In this document: piece by piece, positions 8,754 to 14,248 of the stretch
Position numbering within the stretch: the first letter of the stretch is position 1
How the letters are laid out: the number at the start of each line of letters is the position of its first letter
Program-made: the position numbers and the translations under genes
Source of the DNA: Bacteroidales bacterium
Lineage (GTDB): Bacteria > Bacteroidota > Bacteroidia > Bacteroidales > JALTDM01
Reading direction: 5' to 3'
Length of the DNA: 14,248 nt
NCBI GenBank assembly: GCA_027073875.1
Contig: JALTEO010000455.1
Coordinates: forward strand, 1-14,248
The notes under the pieces: model-generated
What the model was told of the DNA's origin: nothing
Seen by the model: the letters and a program-made list of their open reading frames with translations, nothing else
The model's database searches: none

Positions 8754-9888
8754 CGTTTTGTATTTTTTTGTAAAGGTCATAAATTGTTGCCGTCATCCGC
8801 GACCAAGCATATTTTTTCTTTTCTTCTGCAATGGCTTGCAAGAAATCAGCCGGATTAACTTCATTAAAAAATTTCAAGATGGCTTTGGTAATTGCTTCCG
8901 GAGATACAGGCACAACGAAACCGCATTTGCCGTGGGGAACAATCTCAGCCAATCCACCTACATTGGTAACAATCATTGGCTTATTAAAGTGATAACTTAT
9001 TTGTGTTACACCACTTTGTGTTGCCATTTTATAGGGCTGGACAACCAAATCGGCGGCACAAAAATAATTCACTACCTCATCATCGGGAACAAAATGCTTA
9101 TGGAGAATTACCTTATCTTGAAGTCCATAGCGGTTAATCATATCAAGATACTTTTCTGATGAGGCATAAAATTCTCCGGCGACAATCAATTTGATGTTGG
9201 ATTTTTTCAACACCTCATCGGCAAATGCTTCAAGCAAAATATCTAACCCCTTATAGTCACGAATCAGCCCGAAAAACAAGGCATAACGGGAATCTTCCGG
9301 CAATGACAATCTTTTCAGAGCCGTTTCTCTTGAAACCGGTTCCCCGAAATTATCATATAGCGGGTGTGGACAAAATTGTCGCGGTTTGGTGGTGGTAAAA
9401 AGATTTAAGTCGTTCAGAACAGAATCGGACATACCGACAAATCCGTCAACAGAATTAACGAAATACTGCGAAAACCACTTGTCGCCCGGGCGTTTTTCGT
9501 GGGGAACTATATTGTCAAGTATGGAAATGATTTTTGTATGATTGTTTTTTCGCACAATGCGGGCAACCGTTCCAAAGGCAGGAGCCATAAACGGCAGCCA
9601 GTATTTAATAATTAAAATTTCCGGATTTAACTTCCGGATATAATATCCTGTTTGTATCCAACTTAAAGGATTTACCGAATTTAATTTCCGTTCTATGTCC
9701 AAATTCTCCGGTGCCGGTTGATTTGAATATTGTGTTTTTCCGGGAAAGAGAAATCCGGGATATTGCAAAGTAAATGTTACAATTTTTACTTTGTGGTTTT
9801 CTTTGATGAACTCGTTGGCAAGCCGTTCGTTGTAAACTGTCAGTCCACCTCGATAAGGGTATGCCGTTCCAAGAATTGCAATGTCCAT
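8743..9888 (-). CDS. glycosyltransferase, GT-B fold (GT4-like)
   Basis: Predicted cytoplasmic or membrane-associated enzyme that adds a sugar to a growing surface glycan. The 381 residues have an N-terminal acceptor-binding domain with the glycine-rich turn YPYRGGLTVYNERLA (10-24) and a C-terminal donor-binding domain beginning ALFFGLIRDYKGLDILLEAF. The conserved late block is QSGVTQISYHFNKP followed by TNVGGLAEIV and GFVVP. The usual EX7E glutamates of GT4 enzymes are not in their expected form; the matching place reads QSGVTQIS. No signal peptide or membrane span is evident. Leading the heptose operon suggests it transfers heptose or a neighbouring sugar, but donor and acceptor are unknown. 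A TTG in frame directly precedes the ATG at 9888, which is preferred. Confidence 0.85.
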   Translation of the reverse strand: MDIAILGTAYPYRGGLTVYNERLANEFIKENHKVKIVTFTLQYPGFLFPGKTQYSNQPAPENLDIERKLNSVNPLSWIQTGYYIRKLNPEILIIKYWLPFMAPAFGTVARIVRKNNHTKIISILDNIVPHEKRPGDKWFSQYFVNSVDGFVGMSDSVLNDLNLFTTTKPRQFCPHPLYDNFGEPVSRETALKRLSLPEDSRYALFFGLIRDYKGLDILLEAFADEVLKKSNIKLIVAGEFYASSEKYLDMINRYGLQDKVILHKHFVPDDEVVNYFCAADLVVQPYKMATQSGVTQISYHFNKPMIVTNVGGLAEIVPHGKCGFVVPVSPEAITKAILKFFNEVNPADFLQAIAEEKKKYAWSRMTATIYDLYKKIQNDDF

Positions 9889-9904
9889 CAAAAAAAATTT
9901 AAGA

Positions 9905-9912
9905 CAAAAATA
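9905..9912 (-). promoter_or_regulatory. weak -7-like site before the heptose operon
   Basis: Minus strand TATTTTTG fits TAnnTTTG and lies 16 bp before the glycosyltransferase ATG. A second match, TAATTTTG, is at 9962-9955. Neither has a TTG at the right distance, and the region is AT-rich, so these could be chance. Confidence 0.28.
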
Positions 9913-10056
9913 ATACAGTTACTTTCATTTTGCAGAAAATGATACAAAAGAGTTCAAAATTAATAATATTTTGAGAGAAAAACGGAATTTAAGGACTGTT
10001 TTCGTATTTTCAGAAATAAATTACCATAATTTTACCGGATATTAAATAAATTCTAC

Positions 10057-10064
10057 TAACTTTG
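10057..10064 (+). promoter_or_regulatory. putative -7 element for the M1 peptidase gene
   Basis: TAACTTTG matches TAnnTTTG and ends 21 bp before the ATG at 10086. It covers the upstream in-frame TTG at 10062, which therefore cannot be the real start if transcription begins here. No clear -33 TTG. Confidence 0.5.
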
Positions 10065-10085
10065 CATAAACATACAACATTAAGA

Positions 10086-12026
10086 ATGAAACGCTTACTC
10101 CTACTTTTCTTCACAATCATTTTAATTTCACCTGCCATAATCAAATCGCAAACCATTTCAAAAGATTTTGAAAACCAAATAGCAGCAAAAGAGAAAACAA
10201 ATTTTTCCTTTCGAAAGCAACAATTAAGCACACCGGCATACGGATATGATCTTAATTATGAGCAAATAAAAATTAAAATTAATCCTGACACATTATTCCT
10301 AAACGGCAATGTTACTTTTTACTTCACATCACTATTAAACAGTCTTGATACCTTTGTTTTGGATATGTCGGACAGCTTAAAGATTGACTCGGTTATTTTT
10401 CATCAGTCACAGATTTCATACGGACACCACAATGATTTTCTTTTTGCACAACTTCCAAGTGCATTAAACTTGAATCAAGTGGATTCTATTACTGTATTCT
10501 ATCATGGTTATCCGGATACACTTACCGACGATATGGCTATTTCATTACATTACCACGGTTTAGGAAATACACCTGTAATTGCCACACTTTCAGAACCATA
10601 TGGTGCTTACATTTGGATGCCTTGTAAACAAGATTTAAATGATAAAATAGATTCTCTTGATTTTTATATCACACATCCTGCCGGCTATCGTGCTGCCAGT
10701 AACGGTCTGCTGGTATCTGTTGACACCGTTGGCAATAAATTAACAACCCATTGGAAACATCGGTACCCAATTGATTACTACCTGATTGCTTTTGCCGTAA
10801 CCAATTACGATGTTTTTTCGTTTTACCATCATTTTCCCGGTAGTACAGACAGTCTGTTGATACAAAACTTTATTTATCCTGAAAATCTTGGTGATACTTC
10901 CGACATTCTTCAAATCAATGATATTCTTGACTTATATGATAGTTTATTTATTCCTTATCCATTTAAAAGAGAAAAATACGGACATGCTCAATTTAATTGG
11001 CGTGGAGGCATGGAGCACCAAACAATGACTTTTGTATATAATTTTGGATTTGAATTAATAGCTCATGAATTTGCACACCAGTGGTTTGGTGATTACATTA
11101 CTTTAGCTTCGTGGCACGACATTTGGCTCAATGAAGGATTTGCCACTTATTGTACCGGATTATGTTACGAACATTTATTAAATGGACAATGGTGGTCCAC
11201 ATGGAAAGAATTACAAATTGCAGGCATTACCGCACAACCTAATGGATCTGTATATTGTGACGATACCACCTCTGTCAACAGAATCTTCGATAGTCGCCTA
11301 AGCTACAAAAAAGGAGCTTATATCTTGCATATGTTACGATGGATATTAGGCGATTCCGCTTTTTTCCATGGAATACGAAATTATTTAAATGACACAACAC
11401 TTGCCTATGGCACTGCTCTCACAGAAGATTTGAAAGCCCACCTTGAAACAGCAGGAGATACTTCACTGACAGAATATTTTAATGATTGGTATTATGGGCA
11501 AGGATTTCCAAATTATTCAATATCGTGGGCACAGGCACAAGATACTATTTATTTTGTTGTTGATCAGACACCAAGTAACAATAGTGTAAGTTTCTTTGAA
11601 ATGAAGGTTCCGCTTCAACTTTGGTCACAAGGTAATGATACAATACTTGTTCTCAATAATCAAATCAACCATCAAAAATTTATTATACCTATGCAGGAGA
11701 AAATTGATTCTGTGATTTTTGACCCTGATATGTGGCTAATTGCCAAGGATACCATTTATAATAATACAGGTATTCTTCTGGCAGCGATTAATGAATTGCA
11801 AATATTTCCCAATCCAACCAATAATAAAATAAATGTTATATTACCTGAAAATGAGTCCTCTAGAATAGTTCAAATTTTAGATTTGAATGGAAAACAAATA
11901 ATAAATCAGAATTTAACAGGGAATCAAATTATTATTAATGTCTCAGGAATTTCTTCCGGAACCTATTTACTCAAAGTCGTAACAAACCGACAGACATATA
12001 AGAAGAAGATAGAAATACTAAGGTAA
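10086..12026 (+). CDS. secreted M1-family zinc aminopeptidase with type IX secretion sorting domain
   Basis: Predicted extracellular or cell-surface aminopeptidase of 646 residues. A signal peptide (about 1-21: MKRLLLLFFTIILISPAII, cleaved near the KSQ) directs Sec export. The M1 N-terminal beta domain follows, then the catalytic domain with the exopeptidase motif GGMEH (307-311, family form GxMEN) and the zinc site HEFAHQWFGD (H327, E328, H331) plus E350 in WLNEGFA, exactly 18 residues after H331. The last about 76 residues (from LQIFPNPTNNKINV at about 571) form a Por secretion/T9SS type A sorting domain, with the GTYLLKVV and final lysine-rich KKKIEILR elements. The long four-domain M1 C-terminus is missing, as in other secreted short forms. 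The chosen ATG begins the signal peptide. Confidence 0.95.
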   Translation: MKRLLLLFFTIILISPAIIKSQTISKDFENQIAAKEKTNFSFRKQQLSTPAYGYDLNYEQIKIKINPDTLFLNGNVTFYFTSLLNSLDTFVLDMSDSLKIDSVIFHQSQISYGHHNDFLFAQLPSALNLNQVDSITVFYHGYPDTLTDDMAISLHYHGLGNTPVIATLSEPYGAYIWMPCKQDLNDKIDSLDFYITHPAGYRAASNGLLVSVDTVGNKLTTHWKHRYPIDYYLIAFAVTNYDVFSFYHHFPGSTDSLLIQNFIYPENLGDTSDILQINDILDLYDSLFIPYPFKREKYGHAQFNWRGGMEHQTMTFVYNFGFELIAHEFAHQWFGDYITLASWHDIWLNEGFATYCTGLCYEHLLNGQWWSTWKELQIAGITAQPNGSVYCDDTTSVNRIFDSRLSYKKGAYILHMLRWILGDSAFFHGIRNYLNDTTLAYGTALTEDLKAHLETAGDTSLTEYFNDWYYGQGFPNYSISWAQAQDTIYFVVDQTPSNNSVSFFEMKVPLQLWSQGNDTILVLNNQINHQKFIIPMQEKIDSVIFDPDMWLIAKDTIYNNTGILLAAINELQIFPNPTNNKINVILPENESSRIVQILDLNGKQIINQNLTGNQIIINVSGISSGTYLLKVVTNRQTYKKKIEILR

Positions 12027-12030
12027 AATA

Positions 12031-12050
12031 AATTGAGACCTTTGCAAAAC
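12031..12050 (+). repeat. left terminal inverted repeat of the MITE-like element
   Basis: Reads AATT followed by GAGACCTTTGCAAAAC. It matches the reverse complement of 12177-12196 at 19 of 20 positions; the one difference is G at 12035 against A. The outer AATT may instead be a target-site duplication, since AATT is its own reverse complement. Confidence 0.88.
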
Positions 12051-12074
12051 TTCTGATTTTATCATTCTGAAAAA

Positions 12075-12099
12075 TGTCATCATGAGCAAAGCGAAGGAG
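12075..12099 (+). repeat. left arm of internal palindrome in the MITE
   Basis: TGTCATCATGAGCAAAGCGAAGGAG pairs with the arm at 12142-12166 apart from about five mismatches. The motif TGTCAT-n-TGAGC-n-GCGAAG is one I recall as a dispersed repeat in Bacteroidetes and other genomes. Confidence 0.72.
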
Positions 12100-12141
12100 C
12101 TTGTAAAGAACCTATAAACAATTATCATTCAACACATTGAA

Positions 12142-12166
12142 ATTCTTCGCAATGCTCAGAATGACA
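12142..12166 (-). repeat. right arm of internal palindrome in the MITE
   Basis: On the minus strand it begins TGTCATTCTGAGCATTGCG, the closer match to the dispersed TGTCATTCTGAGC repeat form. Loop between the arms is 42 nt (12100-12141). Confidence 0.72.
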
Positions 12167-12176
12167 GCTTTTTTTT

Positions 12177-12196
12177 GTTTTGCAAAGGTCTTAATT
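12177..12196 (-). repeat. right terminal inverted repeat of the MITE-like element
   Basis: Minus strand reads AATT then AAGACCTTTGCAAAAC, the partner of 12031-12050 with one mismatch. It ends three bases before the accD stop codon. Confidence 0.88.
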
Positions 12197-12198
12197 TT

Positions 12199-13044
12199 TT
12201 AATTTGCCAATAACTTCAGCTGAAGTGCCAAAGTTTTTTTCAAATCTTTGCGTTCAACGATATAATCCAAAAATCCGTGTTCCAAAAGAAATTCTGAACT
12301 TTGGAAGCCATCAGGCAAATCTTTCTTAATTGTTTCTTTAATTACTCTAGGTCCTGCAAAACCGATTAATGCCTCAGGTTCGGCAATATTTAAATCGCCC
12401 AACATAGCAAATGAAGCACTAACACCTCCTGTTGTTGGATCTGTCATTAATGAGATATATGGAATTTTTGCATCGGCAAGTTGTGTTAATTTTGCAGCCG
12501 TTTTTGCCATTTGCATCAGCGATAGAGCAGATTCCATCATACGGGCACCACCCGATTTTGATATAATAATCAATGGTGATTTATTTTCAATACAGTGATC
12601 AACAGCTCTGGCAATGCGTTCGCCAACAACCGATCCCATAGATCCACCAATAAAGTTAAAGTTCATAGCAGCAATAACAACCGGCATTTTATTAATCTTT
12701 CCACAAGCAACAGTGATGGCTTCATCTACTCCGGAAGATTCTACCGTTTTCACTAACCGTTCAGAGTAGGGCTTGGTATCTACAAAATGTAAAGGGTCAG
12801 AAGGGGAAACCTCTGAGAATAAAACTTGATATTCATTATGGTCATAAAGAATTTCAAAATACTGTTTACTACCTATTCTCTCATGATAACCACATTCTTG
12901 ACAGACATTTAGATTATTGTGGTGTTCCTCGTGTGGGAAAATTTTTCCACATTTCGGACATTTAAACCACAGACCATCCTTAATCTCCTTTTTCTCGGAG
13001 GTCTCGGTAGTTATCCCTTTTCTAAATCTTTGAAACCAACCCAT
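12199..13044 (-). CDS. accD: acetyl-CoA carboxylase carboxyltransferase subunit beta
   Basis: Together with AccA it moves the carboxyl group from carboxybiotin to acetyl-CoA, giving malonyl-CoA for fatty-acid synthesis in the cytoplasm. The 281 residues have the N-terminal four-cysteine zinc ribbon (C29, C32, C48, C51, in CPKCGK and CQECG) and the crotonase-like carboxyltransferase domain with GGSMGSVVGE (133-142), SGGARMME (164-171) and TTGGVSASFA (204-213). Length is slightly below the E. coli protein (304), which has a longer C-terminus. Start ATG at 13044 follows the aldolase gene by 52 bp on the same strand, so co-transcription is likely. An AT-rich hairpin overlaps the start codon. The MITE-like element ends within a few bases of the stop. 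Confidence 0.97.
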   Translation of the reverse strand: MGWFQRFRKGITTETSEKKEIKDGLWFKCPKCGKIFPHEEHHNNLNVCQECGYHERIGSKQYFEILYDHNEYQVLFSEVSPSDPLHFVDTKPYSERLVKTVESSGVDEAITVACGKINKMPVVIAAMNFNFIGGSMGSVVGERIARAVDHCIENKSPLIIISKSGGARMMESALSLMQMAKTAAKLTQLADAKIPYISLMTDPTTGGVSASFAMLGDLNIAEPEALIGFAGPRVIKETIKKDLPDGFQSSEFLLEHGFLDYIVERKDLKKTLALQLKLLAN

Positions 13045-13069
13045 TATTCAATATATATATTGTGAATAA
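13044..13069 (-). promoter_or_regulatory. AT-rich stem-loop covering the accD start
   Basis: On the minus strand TTATTCA (13069-13063) pairs with TGAATAA (13050-13044), and the loop is an AT-alternating run that can pair further. The last A of the stem is the A of the accD ATG. It could mask the start in the fbaB-accD message or simply be AT-rich spacer. Confidence 0.35.
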
Positions 13070-13096
13070 ATAACATTCACTTAATTTTTGTAACTA

Positions 13097-14152
13097 CTAT
13101 GCAATATCTATTTCTTTGTTAAGATACACATCCTGAATAGCATGTAATAATTCCACGCCATCTTTCAGAGGTCTTTGGAATGACTTTCTGCCAACAATTA
13201 ATCCCATTCCTCCTGCGCGTTTATTTACAATAGCGGTATAAACAGCATCGGCAAGGTCGTTGTTCCCCGAAGCACCACCGGAATTAATTAATCCCGAACG
13301 CCCCATATAATTACTTGCTACTTGATAACGCGTTAAATCAATTGGATGATCGGAAGTTAATTCGGAATAAACTTTTTCGTTAGTCTTTCCGAACCCAATT
13401 ATTTTAAAACCGTTGTTTGTTTCAGGTAATTTTTGTTTAATGATATCCGCCTGTAATGTAACACCAAGATGGTTTGCTTGACCGGTAAGATCGGCAGCCA
13501 CATGATAGTCCACGCCATCTTTTTTGAAATCATTATTTCGCAGATAACACCATAATACTGTAAACATTCCTAATTCGTGTGCCCGTTCAAATGCTTGTGC
13601 TACTTCTACAATCTGCCGATTTGATTCCTTAGAACCAAAATAAATAGTTGCTCCAATACCTGCAGCACCAAAGTTCCATGCTTCTTCAACAGAACCAAAC
13701 ATTATTTGGTCAAATTTATTAGGATAAGTCAACAACTCATTATGATTAATTTTAGCAATAAATGGAACTTTATGTGCATATTTTCGCGATACTGATGCCA
13801 AAACGCCCATGGTTGTTGCAACAGCATTAGAACCTGCTTCTAAAGCAAGTTTAATAATGTTTTCAGGGTCAAAATAATCAGGATTAGGTGCAAAAGAAGC
13901 ACCGGCAGAATGTTCAATGCCTTGATCAACAGGTAAAACAGAGAGATAACCTGTTCCTGCCAACCGACCGTGATTAAATACCCATTCCAAGTTTTTCATT
14001 ACTTGGATATTGCGATTAGAATCATATACTATACGGTCAACAAAATCGGGACCCGGTAGATGCAATCTGTCCTTATTAATGGTTGTGCATTTGTGATCCA
14101 ATAAATATCCGGCTTTATCACCTAACAGTTCTTGAATTTTATCTATTGTCAT
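13097..14152 (-). CDS. fbaB: class I fructose-bisphosphate aldolase, FbaB/DhnA type
   Basis: Predicted to cleave fructose 1,6-bisphosphate to dihydroxyacetone phosphate and glyceraldehyde 3-phosphate, and the reverse, through a Schiff base without metal. The 351 residues align along their whole length with E. coli FbaB (350) as I remember it: [27 protein letters not shown] near 62-88, VSRKYAH (121-127), GATIYFGS (167-174), [19 protein letters not shown] (210-228), ADIIKQK (235-241) and [10 protein letters not shown] near the end. K239 is the likely Schiff-base lysine, matching K237 of E. coli. The start ATG at 14152 suits the family N-terminus. It is upstream of accD on the same strand. It is not the zinc-dependent class II enzyme. 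Confidence 0.95.
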   Translation of the reverse strand: MTIDKIQELLGDKAGYLLDHKCTTINKDRLHLPGPDFVDRIVYDSNRNIQVMKNLEWVFNHGRLAGTGYLSVLPVDQGIEHSAGASFAPNPDYFDPENIIKLALEAGSNAVATTMGVLASVSRKYAHKVPFIAKINHNELLTYPNKFDQIMFGSVEEAWNFGAAGIGATIYFGSKESNRQIVEVAQAFERAHELGMFTVLWCYLRNNDFKKDGVDYHVAADLTGQANHLGVTLQADIIKQKLPETNNGFKIIGFGKTNEKVYSELTSDHPIDLTRYQVASNYMGRSGLINSGGASGNNDLADAVYTAIVNKRAGGMGLIVGRKSFQRPLKDGVELLHAIQDVYLNKEIDIA

Positions 14153-14179
14153 CTTGAGATATGTTTTAAGTTAATAGGA

Positions 14180-14187
14180 CAAAATTA
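14180..14187 (-). promoter_or_regulatory. putative -7 element for fbaB-accD
   Basis: Minus strand TAATTTTG fits TAnnTTTG and lies 27 bp before the fbaB ATG. A second match, TATTTTTG, is at 14195-14188. No TTG is found at the -33 distance. Confidence 0.33.
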
Positions 14188-14248
14188 CAAAAATATAATA
14201 AAGGTAGTCTGTATTCTATTTTTTTTGTTTTGAATGGCAATATCTTTT

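Larger units (their letters stand above)
12075..12176 (+). terminator. possible terminator for the M1 peptidase transcript
   Basis: The internal palindrome of the MITE is followed after two bases by eight T (12169-12176). On the minus strand five T follow the other arm (12074-12070), so the element could act weakly in both directions between the convergent genes. The large loop makes this a non-classical terminator. Confidence 0.38.
12035..12192. mobile_element. MITE-like non-coding element, 158 bp
   Basis: A short element with 16-bp inverted ends (GAGACCTTTGCAAAAC / GTTTTGCAAAGGTCTT) flanked on both sides by AATT, and no coding capacity. It fills almost the whole gap between the convergent M1 peptidase and accD genes. 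Inside is a second, imperfect palindrome (arms 12075-12099 and 12142-12166). From memory, ends starting GAGACCTTTGCAAAA resemble those of some Bacteroidetes insertion sequences (such as ones in Porphyromonas), which could supply the transposase in trans; this is not checked. The internal hairpin followed by eight T may end the M1 peptidase transcript. Confidence 0.78.

Noticed and set aside
8754..8780. Upstream ATG of hddA giving nine more residues
   Set aside because: Family members begin at MI-RSKAPLRI; the added residues have no counterpart and would deepen the overlap with the glycosyltransferase gene.
8737..9159. 140-codon plus-strand frame opposite the glycosyltransferase
   Set aside because: Antisense to a clear glycosyltransferase gene, rich in Cys, Phe and Ile from reversed codons, with no recognisable domain.
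6455..9888. Heptose operon as a recently acquired island by base composition
   Set aside because: By eye the GC content is only slightly above that of the housekeeping genes and codon use is similar; I could not measure it, and decay at one border alone is not enough.
10062..10085. TTG-started N-terminal extension of the M1 peptidase
   Set aside because: The TTG lies inside the TAACTTTG promoter-like site, and the signal peptide begins cleanly at ATG 10086.
12213..12226. 14-bp perfect palindrome ACTTCAGCTGAAGT
   Set aside because: It lies within the accD coding end and encodes the normal ALQLK region; no second copy or spacing pattern suggests a binding site.

Overview
The window looks like chromosomal DNA from a member of Bacteroidota (Bacteroidetes), probably an AT-rich, uncultured Bacteroidales-like lineage. 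The evidence is: (i) promoter-like sites of the form TAnnTTTG, in one case with TTG 19 nt upstream; (ii) no clear Shine-Dalgarno sequences; (iii) a type IX secretion (T9SS) C-terminal sorting domain on a secreted peptidase; (iv) a TPR / beta-propeller / carboxypeptidase-regulatory / OmpA protein with the layout of the T9SS protein PorE; (v) an ATP synthase beta subunit with an extra segment after the P-loop domain start, as I recall for this phylum, and a very short epsilon subunit. No genus can be named from the sequence alone.

Layout, left to right. 32-2453 (+): atpD, atpC and a 4'-phosphopantetheinyl transferase gene, tightly spaced and probably one transcript. 2472-3293 (-): an RsuA/RluB-type rRNA pseudouridine synthase, convergent with that operon. 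3369-3573 (-): a self-contained initiator tRNA unit with promoter, tRNA-fMet(CAU) and intrinsic terminator. 3600-5978 (-): the large PorE-like outer-membrane/periplasmic protein. 5979-6454: 476 bp with no intact gene, a possible decayed reading frame, a stem-loop and an 11-bp direct repeat. 6455-9888 (-): a compact four-gene operon in transcription order glycosyltransferase, hddA, gmhA, hddC, which supplies most steps to GDP-D-glycero-alpha-D-manno-heptose plus an enzyme that may use a sugar of that surface glycan. 10086-12026 (+): a secreted M1-family zinc aminopeptidase with a T9SS sorting domain. 12031-12196: a small non-coding mobile-element-like sequence (MITE) with 20-bp inverted ends, between two convergent genes. 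12199-14152 (-): accD (acetyl-CoA carboxylase) downstream of a class I FbaB-type fructose-bisphosphate aldolase.

Most of the window is housekeeping: energy, lipid precursor supply, translation initiation and rRNA modification. It is broken by an envelope module, the PorE-like protein and the heptose operon, and by a T9SS cargo. The cargo, the possible T9SS component and the surface-glycan genes fit one theme, because T9SS cargo in this phylum is commonly anchored to surface glycolipid; that link is inference. I do not see a wholly new system. The items most worth a second look are the MITE with nested palindromes, the tandem (one degenerate, one canonical) OmpA domains of the PorE-like protein, the gmhB-less GDP-heptose operon, and the decayed stretch beside it.
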